Part shown: piece after piece, positions 33,590-42,333 of the stretch
Layout of the letters: every line of letters begins with the position of its first letter
Numbering within the stretch: position 1 is the stretch's first letter
Source of the DNA: CAIYRG01 sp964446945
Lineage (GTDB): Bacteria > Pseudomonadota > Alphaproteobacteria > Micropepsales > Micropepsaceae
Assembly (NCBI GenBank): GCA_964446945.1
Contig: CAYUQO010000017.1
Coordinates: forward strand, 1 to 64,000
Length of the DNA stretch: 64,000 nt
Direction: 5' to 3'
Position numbers and translations under genes: made by a program
Notes under the pieces: model-generated
Databases searched by the model: none
What the model was told of the DNA's origin: nothing
The model's input: the letters and a program-made list of their open reading frames with translations, nothing else

Positions 33590-34343
33590 CGCTTCGTCAG
33601 CCGGGCAGCGCGCCGATATTTTCCTGGTGAAGCATGGCCATGCGGCCTCGCGCGAAGAAGCGCAGGCCGCCATTCGGGCTGGACTCGTCAAAGCCGGCGG
33701 GCAGATCGTCGCGAAGCCGGCGCAGATGCTGAAGGACGGCGTCGAAATCCAGTACCGGCCGGCACATCCCTATGTTTCGCGGGGCGGGTTGAAACTCATA
33801 GCCGCCCTGGACCGGTTCGGGCTGTCGCCTGCGGATCGCATTTGCCTCGATGTGGGATCATCCACCGGCGGTTTCACACAGGTGCTGCTCGAGCGAGGCG
33901 CCGCGCGGGTTTATTGCGTGGATGTCGGACACGGTCAGCTCGACGCGAAGCTCGTAGGGGCGGGCAGGGTGGTGCTGCTGGAAGGCGTGAATGCGCGCCA
34001 TCTCGGGCGATCACAGATTCCCGATACGCCAGCAGTCATTACTGCTGATTTGAGCTTCATCAGCCTGCGGCAGGCAATGGGTCCGGCATTATCACTGGCT
34101 GCTCCGGGCGCCTGGGCAGTGCTGCTGGTCAAGCCGCAATTCGAAGCCGGGCCGGATGCGGTTCCGCGCGACGGTGTGGTGCGCGACGAGGCGGTTCGGC
34201 ACAAAGTCTTGGCGGACGTGACTCAGTGGGTCATCGCGCAGGGCTGGGAAGAGATCGGCGCGATGGAAAGTCCGATCACCGGAAAAGAGGGCAATCGCGA
34301 ATTCCTGTTGGCGGTGCGGAAGCGCGCATCGCGCAGCGCTTAG
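33567..34343 (+). CDS. tlyA: TlyA-family rRNA 2'-O-methyltransferase/haemolysin-like protein
   Basis: The 258-residue protein consists of an N-terminal S4 RNA-binding domain (RADIFLVKHGHAASREEAQAAIRAGLVKAGG) and an FtsJ-like methyltransferase with the SAM loop CLDVGSSTGGFTQVLL. LVKPQFEAGP follows. TlyA homologues methylate 2'-O positions of ribosomal RNA. ATG 33567 with GGGAGAG upstream overlaps the end of dxs by 23 bases, the usual coupled arrangement. Its stop overlaps that of the convergent esterase gene by four bases. Confidence 0.92.
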   Translation: MPRRGSPDASSAGQRADIFLVKHGHAASREEAQAAIRAGLVKAGGQIVAKPAQMLKDGVEIQYRPAHPYVSRGGLKLIAALDRFGLSPADRICLDVGSSTGGFTQVLLERGAARVYCVDVGHGQLDAKLVGAGRVVLLEGVNARHLGRSQIPDTPAVITADLSFISLRQAMGPALSLAAPGAWAVLLVKPQFEAGPDAVPRDGVVRDEAVRHKVLADVTQWVIAQGWEEIGAMESPITGKEGNREFLLAVRKRASRSA

Positions 34344-35353
34344 GCTTTCCCGAGACCCATCAGCGCCAGTGCGGCACGGCCGCCCCAGCCATAGGGGCTC
34401 GCCATGGTTTGCTGAACTTCATAGTGATTGTGGTTTTGCAGCACGATGAGTGTGACCGGTTTTCCCGCCGCTTTCACCGCGGCGGCGAATTCGCGGTTCT
34501 GGCGCTGGAATTCCGGCGTTTCATTGGTGCCGTATGTCACCACGATCGGCGCGCGCAGATTTGCGATATGGCGCTGTGAACTCATCGCGTCTTCCATGGC
34601 ATCGTCGAATTTGATGTATTTGCCGCGCGATGAGAGCCGCACCGGCTTCATCTCATACATGCCGCTTTGCAACACGCCGCCTTTGAGAATATCGGCCGGG
34701 GCGGCGTAATCCCTGGCCCAATCGGTAATCAGCGCGACGCCCGCAAGATGGGCGCCGGAAGATTGTCCGGACACGAAGATCCGATTGGGATCGCCGCCGA
34801 ATGAACCGGCATTGCGATATACCCAGATAATTGCGCGGCGCACCTGATCGGCCATGACCCCGAGGTCACCGTTGACCCGGTTCACGGGCGTAAAATCCAG
34901 TGCCACGAAATGCGCGCCGGCGCGGACGAAATTCTCCGCGATGTAGTGGAAATCGCTGGCCTGATTGCGCAGCCACGCGCCGCCATGGACAAACACCATG
35001 ATTGGCGCATTCGCGGCCGGCGTTCGGAAAATGTCGAGTTTTTCGATGTCGCTCGGGCCGTAGGAATGGCGCTCGGGATTGCCGAGGCGGTGCCGGGTTT
35101 CTGCACTGTCGCTGATAAAACGGGCGGTGATCTGATCGCCCAGAGGTGCGTAGGCGCGCTGATCATAGGCCGCATCCAGCTCGGCCTGATCGTAATTCAT
35201 GAACACAAGCGGCCCTTTGACGTGAGGCGCGGGACCGATGCGGCAGGCGGACTCCGCAGCTAGTGCGGGGGCGACGGCCGATACGGCGACGGCTCCGGCG
35301 AGAGCGCCTCGGCGCGTCAGTTCACCCGTCCTTGAGTCGGAGTTGCGTTGCAT
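34340..35353 (-). CDS. Exported alpha/beta-hydrolase (esterase/lipase, BD-FAE-like)
   Basis: The 337-residue protein has an N-terminal twin-Arg signal (LTRRGALAGAVAVSAVAPALA), so it is probably exported folded. The hydrolase domain has the oxyanion motif HGGAW (123-127) and the nucleophile Ser198 in SGQSSGAHLAG, as in the carboxylesterase/kynurenine-formamidase-like group. A C-terminal His cluster NHNHYEV may supply the catalytic His. It is inserted between tlyA and the RNA methyltransferase gene that often follow each other. Substrate unknown. Confidence 0.87.
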   Translation of the reverse strand: MQRNSDSRTGELTRRGALAGAVAVSAVAPALAAESACRIGPAPHVKGPLVFMNYDQAELDAAYDQRAYAPLGDQITARFISDSAETRHRLGNPERHSYGPSDIEKLDIFRTPAANAPIMVFVHGGAWLRNQASDFHYIAENFVRAGAHFVALDFTPVNRVNGDLGVMADQVRRAIIWVYRNAGSFGGDPNRIFVSGQSSGAHLAGVALITDWARDYAAPADILKGGVLQSGMYEMKPVRLSSRGKYIKFDDAMEDAMSSQRHIANLRAPIVVTYGTNETPEFQRQNREFAAAVKAAGKPVTLIVLQNHNHYEVQQTMASPYGWGGRAALALMGLGKA

Positions 35354-35434
35354 CGGAATCCTCGCGGTCTTATGTCGGGGTCATGTTGTGCCGGAGAGTA
35401 GCGGCAAGTTCTGATCGAGGCAAAACCCCCAAAC

Positions 35435-36649
35435 ATGAATGAAGTGGTGGAGATTGTCCGTGTAGGCCATGCCGGCGACGGTGTGACGGCGGATGGCCGG
35501 TTCGTCCCGCTGACCGTTACGGGCGACGTCGTGCGCATTACGCAGAACGGCAATCGCGCCCGGGTCGAGGAGATCGTTGCACCGGGACCAGCACGGATTG
35601 CACCCGCTTGCCGGCACTTTGGCCGCTGTGGCGGGTGCGCGCTGCAGATGATGGAGCAGAGCGCCTATCTGGCGTGGAAGCGCGATCTGGTCATTGCAGC
35701 GTTGCATCAGCGCGGCTTTGTTGAACCTCCGATGGAGGCAATTCGGGAAGTCCCGGCGCAATCCCGCCGCCGCGCCATGCTAAAATGCCGCAAAGCCGGC
35801 CATCAACTTCTTCTCGGATTTTACGAACCCGATTCGCACCGTCTGGTTGATATTGAGGAATGTCCGGTTCTGGTCCCGGAAATCACGTCACTGCTGGCGC
35901 CGCTGAAACAGGCGCTGGGGCGCATTCTCAAGCCCGGCGAGCAGGCGGAATTGCAGGTCACCGCGAGCGATTCCGGACTCGACCTCTCAGTGAAGCTTGC
36001 GCGCCGCCGTGATCCGGATCTGTTGATGGAATTCTCACGCCTGGCCGCCGAATTGAACCTGGCGCGGCTGTGCTGGAATGGCGAGCCGGTTGTGGTGAAT
36101 ACGCCACCGGCGCTGCGGATCGGGCTTGTCAGCGTCGCGCTGCCGCCAGAACCATTTTTGCAGGCGACGAAAAAAGGCGAAGAGCTGTTGCAGCAGCTGG
36201 TATTGAAAGCAGCCGACGGCGCCAGGCGCATCGCCGACCTGTTTTGCGGTTGCGGCACGTTTGCATTCGTCCTCGGGGAGCAAGCCCAGGTGACGGCGAT
36301 CGATAGCGGGGCAGCCCAGATCGCGGCGGTGAATGCCGCGGCGCGAGAGTCCGGCGCTCGTGTGCATGGTCAAACGCGCGACCTGTTTCGCCGCCCGCTG
36401 ATGCCGGCCGAACTGGACCGTTTCGACTGCGTGGTACTCGACCCGCCGCGCCCTGGCGCCACGGCTCAGGTGCGCAACCTGGCGCAGTCGGATATGCCCA
36501 CGATTCTCTACGTTTCCTGCAATCCGGCGAGCTTCGCACGCGACGCGCGCATCCTCTGCGATGGCGGCTACCGGCTCACGCGTGTAGTGCCCGTTGATCA
36601 GTTTCTCTGGTCGCCGCATGTCGAGCTGTTCGCGCAGTTCACCCGTTGA
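35435..36649 (+). CDS. RlmD/TrmA-family 23S rRNA (uracil-C5)-methyltransferase
   Basis: The 404-residue SAM-dependent m5U methyltransferase contains a TRAM-like beta domain first. The iron-sulfur Cys set C59-x5-C65-x2-C68 plus C143 follows, as in RumA/RlmD. The SAM domain shows ADLFCGCGTFAF, and the catalytic Cys362 sits in LYVSCNPASFARD. It is probably specific for 23S rRNA, but RlmC and RlmD subtypes cannot be separated here. It is divergent from the esterase. Confidence 0.92.
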   Translation: MNEVVEIVRVGHAGDGVTADGRFVPLTVTGDVVRITQNGNRARVEEIVAPGPARIAPACRHFGRCGGCALQMMEQSAYLAWKRDLVIAALHQRGFVEPPMEAIREVPAQSRRRAMLKCRKAGHQLLLGFYEPDSHRLVDIEECPVLVPEITSLLAPLKQALGRILKPGEQAELQVTASDSGLDLSVKLARRRDPDLLMEFSRLAAELNLARLCWNGEPVVVNTPPALRIGLVSVALPPEPFLQATKKGEELLQQLVLKAADGARRIADLFCGCGTFAFVLGEQAQVTAIDSGAAQIAAVNAAARESGARVHGQTRDLFRRPLMPAELDRFDCVVLDPPRPGATAQVRNLAQSDMPTILYVSCNPASFARDARILCDGGYRLTRVVPVDQFLWSPHVELFAQFTR

Positions 36650-36704
36650 ACTGAGCCGCCGAGTTGCGCAAGAGTCGGTCCGCAAAGTGAGGCAGGCGAT
36701 AGCC

Positions 36705-37511
36705 ATGCGTGGTCTCCTGTGGAGCATGATCATAGCCGGGTTTATGCTGGTGCGGCCGGCAATGGCGGGCCCGTTCGACAACTGGGCCGCGATGGTGATC
36801 GCCGGCGACTGGCATGCCCATTCCGGCGCGGCCAGTGAGGTTTTCGACAATGCGAGGCGCGACCTTGCCAAAGACTTCGCGCAAATGGGCATCGCGCCGG
36901 ATCACATCCAGCAATATTCCGCGCGGCCTGAGTCCGATCCGGTCATCAAACCGTTCCATGCCGATCCGGCAACGATCGAGACGAATTTCAAAAAACTGAC
37001 ACAACAAGCCACGTCCGGCTGCCTGGTTTACCTGACGAGCCATGGCGCACCGCTTGGTGTTGCCATGGGCGATGCAGTGGTGCCGATTCGCACGATCGGT
37101 GATCTGGTTGATCAGTCCTGTCCCGATCGGCCGACCATCGTGATCGTGTCCGCCTGTTATTCGGGAATGTTCATACCTGTCATGCTGGCGCCGAACCGGA
37201 TGATCATTACCGCCGCCCGCGGCGACCGCACATCATTCGGTTGCGGCGAAGAACTGAAATACACTTTCTTTGATCAGTGTGTTCTGGAGTCGCTGCCGAA
37301 AGTGACGACATTCCCGGCGCTTTACGACATGGCGAAGGAATGTGTCGCGGCGCGCGAAACGGCGGAGCATGTGTCACCGCCCTCTGAGCCCGAGGTTTAT
37401 ATCGGCGCGACAATCGGGCGGCAATTGCCGATGCTGGCTTTCTCGGTAAAGCGTCAAGAGCTGGAAGTGCCGGCACAACCGGCACCTCCGAACCCGTCCG
37501 TCAATCAGTAA
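36705..37511 (+). CDS. Exported C13-family (legumain-like) cysteine peptidase
   Basis: The 268-residue protein has a signal peptide ending at AMA (about residue 21). The mature part has the clan CD caspase-like fold: the catalytic His113 in YLTSHGAPLG and Cys151 in VIVSACYSGMF, each after a hydrophobic strand. An acidic DLVDQSC segment lies between them. The bacterial C13 proteins are periplasmic, and Asn/Asp specificity is presumed only. ATG 36705 is used because it gives the signal peptide; the longer upstream frame overlaps the methyltransferase gene. The end overlaps the convergent DUF2231 gene by seven bases. Confidence 0.8.
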   Translation: MRGLLWSMIIAGFMLVRPAMAGPFDNWAAMVIAGDWHAHSGAASEVFDNARRDLAKDFAQMGIAPDHIQQYSARPESDPVIKPFHADPATIETNFKKLTQQATSGCLVYLTSHGAPLGVAMGDAVVPIRTIGDLVDQSCPDRPTIVIVSACYSGMFIPVMLAPNRMIITAARGDRTSFGCGEELKYTFFDQCVLESLPKVTTFPALYDMAKECVAARETAEHVSPPSEPEVYIGATIGRQLPMLAFSVKRQELEVPAQPAPPNPSVNQ

Positions 37512-37996
37512 TCGGCGACGCCGACGCGATCTTTGTAGACCATTTGCCAGCCGAGCCAGCCGCTGACGAGGAGGATCAACACAACCACGGCGGACAACAC
37601 TATGCCGGTCACGGGGAGCCCGGACGCGGCTCCATCGACATCGCGCATGAGGAAATTATAGAGCGAGATCAGAACCGCGCTGACATTCAGGCCCATGTGC
37701 CACCATGAGGCCCTCAGATTACGGATTCGCCTTTCACCGAGGAAATCCGTGAGGCCCGCCAGCGCTGCGAGTCCCGCCATGATCAATCCTGCTCCCAACA
37801 GCCATTCGGAGGCCAATACCCAGGCTGTGTTGCCGACGCTGAAATAATAGATGTCGCAGAACAGCGTCAGGACAAAACACGCGACGGGAAACGGAATGAG
37901 CATTGGGTGCAGCGGATGACCGGCGATCTGCGCCGTGCTTCGGGGATTGGTTACGGCTGGCCTGTCCAGCAATTTGGAATCTGTGCGGGTGTCCAT
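37505..37996 (-). CDS. DUF2231-family membrane protein
   Basis: The 163-residue protein has four predicted helices. The characteristic first block IAGHPLHPMLIPFPVACFVLTLFCDI contains the HPxHP motif of DUF2231, then a GLTDFLGERRIRNLRASWWHMGLNV loop with a conserved His. The family may bind haem or take part in membrane redox chemistry, but this is unproven. AAGGAG six bases before the ATG supports the start. Confidence 0.88.
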   Translation of the reverse strand: MDTRTDSKLLDRPAVTNPRSTAQIAGHPLHPMLIPFPVACFVLTLFCDIYYFSVGNTAWVLASEWLLGAGLIMAGLAALAGLTDFLGERRIRNLRASWWHMGLNVSAVLISLYNFLMRDVDGAASGLPVTGIVLSAVVVLILLVSGWLGWQMVYKDRVGVADY

Positions 37997-38155
37997 TTTA
38001 GTCTCCTTGCTGAAGCACCTCCTTTTTCACAACTTTCTTTCACTGGCGCTGTTCCGCAGCGACGGCGCAGCTTTGCTCGCGCAGGGCGGTGTTCTGCCGA
38101 CGCGCAGTCTTGCTTCACGCGCTTGTGCGAATTGCCTGACCCGGACGCCGCCGGA

Positions 38156-38959
38156 TCAGAAGTCCGAGTGGTCCGCGATCGGAATGTGATAATCGAACAG
38201 GTGCTGATTGTTTTCGGCGCAGATTTCTTCGTCGAGCTTGCCCGAAATGCGGCGATAGGTCCGCGTCCCCTGCCACGGTTGATTGAAGGTTTCCGGATCG
38301 TCGACCGAGATGGCAATCTGCATCTGCTTCCCGTCATTACTCAACTTGAACCGTTCGACCACATGCAGTTTGTCCGTATGCGGCGTGCGATAGCTGTCGA
38401 TGAAGCTTTTCGGCGCGAGGCCGATGGTGTCCACCAGCAGCGAGCCATCGGGCTCATAATGGCCGACGGATTCTCCGTACCAGGATGGCTTCTCATTCTG
38501 TGAGTGCGGCACGTCGAGATAGACGTGGCGAATCTGCGCATCCTGCTGCATCAGGATCACGACTTCTTTCGGAGTCTGAACGAAGAAGAACGGTCCGCCC
38601 TGCAGATCGGCTGCAGGCACGCCGGCGGGGTGGCATGTCGAATAAGGCGTGTAAGCGATCTTGCCGGCCAGCACCTCGTCATTGTCTTTCTTCATCACAT
38701 CCTTCGCCCACTGCTTGAGGTTAGGATTGGTGATGTCGCCAATGCGGAAGGTAGGCTGTTTCCCGGTACCGTTGGGCACATAAGGGTAGCGCGGATCTTC
38801 GCGCGTCGGGCTTGGCGAACCGTTCACCTGGACGTAGTCGCCGCCATTGCCGGATTGCCAGCCGACGCCGTTGGAGGAGAAATCGGGAACCGCGGTTTGC
38901 GCGGACGCAGACGTAATAAGCGTGAAGGCGCTGATGGCGAATGCGGTGACGAGCTTCAT
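38156..38959 (-). CDS. Secreted protein of unrecognised family
   Basis: The 267-residue protein has a clear signal peptide (MKLVTAFAISAFTLITSASA). I do not recognise the mature region as an enzyme. Notable features are RYPYVPNGTGKQPTFRIGD, a CHPAGVP segment, FFFVQTPKEVVILMQQD and YEPDGSLLVDTIGL. HVVERFKLSNDGKQM and a Trp/Tyr-rich QPWQGTRTYRRI follow. The DGSLLVDT and VVERF pattern recurs in large families of secreted proteins of alphaproteobacteria and acidobacteria with no known role. A GGAGG site precedes the ATG directly behind a strong hairpin. Confidence 0.72.
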   Translation of the reverse strand: MKLVTAFAISAFTLITSASAQTAVPDFSSNGVGWQSGNGGDYVQVNGSPSPTREDPRYPYVPNGTGKQPTFRIGDITNPNLKQWAKDVMKKDNDEVLAGKIAYTPYSTCHPAGVPAADLQGGPFFFVQTPKEVVILMQQDAQIRHVYLDVPHSQNEKPSWYGESVGHYEPDGSLLVDTIGLAPKSFIDSYRTPHTDKLHVVERFKLSNDGKQMQIAISVDDPETFNQPWQGTRTYRRISGKLDEEICAENNQHLFDYHIPIADHSDF

Positions 38960-39276
38960 TCAATCCTCCCCGGGCAGTGCACCCGGGGAAGTTTACTGCG
39001 GCCGGCTATACGCGTGAAGGCATCGTGCCGCCGCCCGTCCTATTCAGCACCTTTTTTCGGGAGGGCTTGTCTGCGCGCCGTCACCGGCTGATCCGAACGG
39101 CGGGCGCTTTTCACCGAATGGTCACAACCGGGTGCAGGAATATGCGTGTAGTGATGGGCTCCTCCGGGGCTGGACGACACCGGAGGGCATACCGACAGGG
39201 CCACGGTGCGTTACCCCGCCGTGGCCCCTCCCACCTCACGGGACAGCGTCGCCGGGCATGCCGGCAACTGCATGAT
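38960..39276. other. Intergenic region with two strong hairpins, no gene recognised
   Basis: Hairpin 1 at 38968-38988 is CCCCGGG/CCCGGGG around a seven-base loop. In the transcript of the downstream secreted-protein gene it sits directly against the ribosome-binding site. Hairpin 2 at 39198-39227 is GGGCCACGG/CCGTGGCCC with a twelve-base loop, 50 bases after the receptor gene's stop. It could terminate that transcript, although no T-run follows. Confidence 0.6.
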
Positions 39277-41496
39277 TCACAGCTGATAATCCAGGGTGAG
39301 CAAGACCGTGCGTCCGGCAGCCGGAACCACGTGAAAGGGATGAATCTGATCGAAATAGAGCGCGTTGAAGAGATTCGTGGCATTGAGCTGCAGCGACCAA
39401 TTGCGCCCGCTGTCGAATTTCGCCATGGCATCAAAGCTCCAATAGCCCGGTACCCCCTTGAGGGGTGGTGTGTTTTGCGCCAGTCGCGATGACAGATGTT
39501 GGACGCCGCCACCGATCTCGAAGCCGCCGCCCAACCCGTATTCGGTAAAGACGTCGAGGAAATTTTTTGCCGTATCGGGTAACGGCGATCCCACTGGCGC
39601 CGCCCCAGGCTCGGATTTGATGACTTTCCCATCGAGGTATGTGTAGCCAAAGATCAACTGCCAGTCGGCAGTTATGCGCCCAGTGGCGGTGAACGCCGCA
39701 CCATCCACTTGCCACGTGCCGCCGAGAATATTGAAGCCGGGATTGTTTGGGTCCGGCTCCCTGGCGTTCAGCTTCTGCTCCCTGAAAACCGCAGCCGTCA
39801 GGGACATCTGATCGTTGAAGACATCCCATTTGCTGCCGAATTCAACCCCGCGATTTTTTTCGGGCGCCAGATCGGAATTCGATATTCCAAGTGAACGGCC
39901 ACTGGTGATCTGCGACAAAGCCTCGGCAGACGGGTCGAATGATGTTCCGGTCTCCGCGTATACGCTTCCATTTGGAGCCGGTTTGTACACGAGCGCTCCG
40001 CGATAGCTGAGATACTCATCGGTGCGCGGAATATTGTCGAATCCAGTGATCGCGCCGGGCGTCGTCGCGGAATACCGGGTGGCGCGATAATGTGTGTCGA
40101 AATAGTCCCACCGCAGCCCGGCGGTGAATTCCCACTGCGGACCCCAGTTGATCGTGTCCAGTGCATAGGGGGCTCCGCTCCAGCCGGTCGTATTCGAAAT
40201 CAGACGTGGATAGGTCGCGGCTGCAACGAATGGCCGCTTCGGGTTGGGATCGAGCAGGGGGGCCGGCGGTACACCCGAACTGTTGTCGAATTCGGGAGCA
40301 GAGGTTTCACGGCCACCCTCGATGCCGGCGATCAATGTGTGCGTCAGCGGACCCGTGGCGAATTGCACGTCCGCCTCGGCCTGGTCCCACGCCATCGTCT
40401 CGATGCTGTTTCCGCTCCAGATATTCAGGTTGACGGCGATTGAGGAAAGCGGCGTGGCGGCAGGTACAGAAATGACCGGCTCGGAAATCCTGAAATCGCG
40501 GGTGTAATGGGCGTAGCGGATGGTGTTGTGCACTGTGACGCCCGGCGAAAAATCATGTCGGATTCGAAGCGTTCCGATGTCTGTGCCGGTTTTCAGAAAA
40601 TCGCTGGTGAAGCCGTAGAAATTCTGGCGCGGCACAGGGGCCGGCGCCGTGCCAAACCATGGGATGCCGTAATCCGGCACATCGTCGGCGGTCTGATCGA
40701 AATAGGAGAAGACGATCCGTGTGGATGTGCCGAGACCGAGTGCAAGGCTGGGGGCAACCCCGAAACGGCTTTCTTTCGCCACGTCGCGCCCGGCGACGTC
40801 CTGGGCATGAACCATGGCGTTCAACCGGAACGAGGCATCATTCCCCAGCGCAGGCACGGGCGAGTCCAGATCGACGGTGGCACGCCGTGTCAGGTCGGTG
40901 CCGCCCACGAGACTACCGGCGACAAATCCATCCTCAACCGGAACCTTGCTGACCTGATTGATCACGCCGCCTGTGGAGCCGCGCCCGAAAAGCACGGAAG
41001 AGGGACCCTGAAGCACTTCAATCGAGTCGAGATTATATGGATCCCGATAGTAACTGCCGAAGTCGCGGAGCGCATCGAGGAACATATCGTTGCGCGCAAC
41101 GAAACCGCGAATTGTGGGATTGTTGCCCTGCCACGAAAATTCGCCTGCCCCAAGCGTGACGCCCGGAACGGTGCGCAACGCGTCGTTCAAATTCGTCACC
41201 GCCTGATCCTTAAGCACTGACTGCGAAAGCACGTTGACCGATTGTGGTGTGTCAACCAGGGGTTCGGGCAATTTCGACAGTGACGGCATGTCGACTTTGT
41301 AATCGTCGGGTTGCTGTGCCTGAATAGTGACCTGTTCCGGAGTCGAACGGATAACCGCGGCAACATCGGCGAATGCAAATGTTGCCCATACCGCGCTGAG
41401 CGCAGTACCGGCCAACAAACGGCATCGCATGAGATTCAGCCTTGCAGGCGCGCTGGCGTGCCCAACGTGAATTCGTGTCATTGGTGAACGGAACAT
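39277..41496 (-). CDS. TonB-dependent catecholate siderophore receptor, copy 2
   Basis: The receptor has 739 residues from the ATG at 41496; ATG 41430 (MRCRLLAGTALSAVW) would give a cleaner signal peptide. A TonB-box-like EQVTIQAQ comes first. The plug domain has DTPQSVNVLSQSVLKDQAV, LNDALRTVPGV, PTIRGFVARNDMFLDALRD and IEVLQGPSSVLFGRGSTGG. The beta-barrel ends in a final strand LLTLDYQL. The NPTIRGF and GSYYRDPYNL features match Fiu/PiuA-type receptors. It is clearly paralogous to the receptor at 42334-44523 and shares its orientation with the PiuC-type gene between them. Confidence 0.9.
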   Translation of the reverse strand: MFRSPMTRIHVGHASAPARLNLMRCRLLAGTALSAVWATFAFADVAAVIRSTPEQVTIQAQQPDDYKVDMPSLSKLPEPLVDTPQSVNVLSQSVLKDQAVTNLNDALRTVPGVTLGAGEFSWQGNNPTIRGFVARNDMFLDALRDFGSYYRDPYNLDSIEVLQGPSSVLFGRGSTGGVINQVSKVPVEDGFVAGSLVGGTDLTRRATVDLDSPVPALGNDASFRLNAMVHAQDVAGRDVAKESRFGVAPSLALGLGTSTRIVFSYFDQTADDVPDYGIPWFGTAPAPVPRQNFYGFTSDFLKTGTDIGTLRIRHDFSPGVTVHNTIRYAHYTRDFRISEPVISVPAATPLSSIAVNLNIWSGNSIETMAWDQAEADVQFATGPLTHTLIAGIEGGRETSAPEFDNSSGVPPAPLLDPNPKRPFVAAATYPRLISNTTGWSGAPYALDTINWGPQWEFTAGLRWDYFDTHYRATRYSATTPGAITGFDNIPRTDEYLSYRGALVYKPAPNGSVYAETGTSFDPSAEALSQITSGRSLGISNSDLAPEKNRGVEFGSKWDVFNDQMSLTAAVFREQKLNAREPDPNNPGFNILGGTWQVDGAAFTATGRITADWQLIFGYTYLDGKVIKSEPGAAPVGSPLPDTAKNFLDVFTEYGLGGGFEIGGGVQHLSSRLAQNTPPLKGVPGYWSFDAMAKFDSGRNWSLQLNATNLFNALYFDQIHPFHVVPAAGRTVLLTLDYQL

Positions 41497-41646
41497 TGAT
41501 ACCGCTTTAGCCCCGTGATGCTCCGTTTACGCAAGGCCCGCAATCCGGTTTTTTGCCGGAGGAGCAGACGCGCGGCACGTCCGGCTCCCGGCGGCCCAAA
41601 GTGCAAGCCGGTGCTCGCATCGAATCTGACGCGGCGCGAATCCGAA

Positions 41647-42327
41647 TCATGTGTCCGACCAAAGCCGCAGCAGATTGTGATACGCGCCGGCAAGTTGAAC
41701 GGATGCCACGTGCTGCTGCGAGGAAGTCCCCAGTTGCTGTACGACTGAGTCGATCGCGAAAAGTATGTCGCGCTTTGCGTCCTCGCGAACCATGCTCTGG
41801 ATCCAGAAGAATGCCGCCAGGCGCTCGCCGCGCGTCACTGGCTCGACCCGATGCACGCTGGTCCCCGAATAAAGCACCATGTCGCCTGCGGGCAGTTTGA
41901 TCCGCTGCGACGCCGATTGATCTTCGATGACCAGTTCACCCCCGTCGTAATCCTCCGGCGCCGAGAGAAAGAGAGTCGCCGAGAGATCGGTGCGTACGCG
42001 GTGTGGAGTGCCGGCGACGGGGCGGATGGCGCCGTCGATATGGCCGCCATAGGACTGACCGCCGGAATAGCGATTGAACAATGGCGGCACGACTTTCAGC
42101 GGAAGCGCCGCAGAAACGAACAACTGGTTTCTGTCCAGCGCATCCAAAACCAGATTGCCGAGTTGTCTCGCCGCCGGATCATTTTCCGGAATCTGCAGAT
42201 TGTCTTTGACGCGATGTGACAGGTAACCCGCGGTCGCCTTGCCGTCGCTCCAGTCCGCCGACTCGAGCACTTTCCGGCAATGTACGATTTCCGCGGCGCT
42301 CAGGACCCCGGGAATGTGCAGCAGCAT
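41647..42327 (-). CDS. PKHD-type Fe(II)/2-oxoglutarate hydroxylase, PiuC/YbiX family
   Basis: The 226-residue enzyme has the 2-oxoglutarate dioxygenase triad His96-x-Asp98 (YGGHIDGA) and His159 (SGTSVHRVEP), with Arg169 as the 2-oxoglutarate anchor. It matches the YbiX/PiuC family, which occurs beside Fiu/PiuA siderophore receptors and is iron-regulated. Its substrate is unknown. It follows the first receptor gene by six bases and probably shares its transcript. A 150-base gap separates it from the second receptor. Confidence 0.92.
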   Translation of the reverse strand: MLLHIPGVLSAAEIVHCRKVLESADWSDGKATAGYLSHRVKDNLQIPENDPAARQLGNLVLDALDRNQLFVSAALPLKVVPPLFNRYSGGQSYGGHIDGAIRPVAGTPHRVRTDLSATLFLSAPEDYDGGELVIEDQSASQRIKLPAGDMVLYSGTSVHRVEPVTRGERLAAFFWIQSMVREDAKRDILFAIDSVVQQLGTSSQQHVASVQLAGAYHNLLRLWSDT

Positions 42328-42333
42328 CCTGCA

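Noticed and set aside
34340..34343. Four-base overlap of the stops of tlyA and the esterase gene
   Set aside because: Short tail-to-tail overlaps are common in compact genomes; similar ones occur at 19183-19208, 37505-37511 and 58671-58684.
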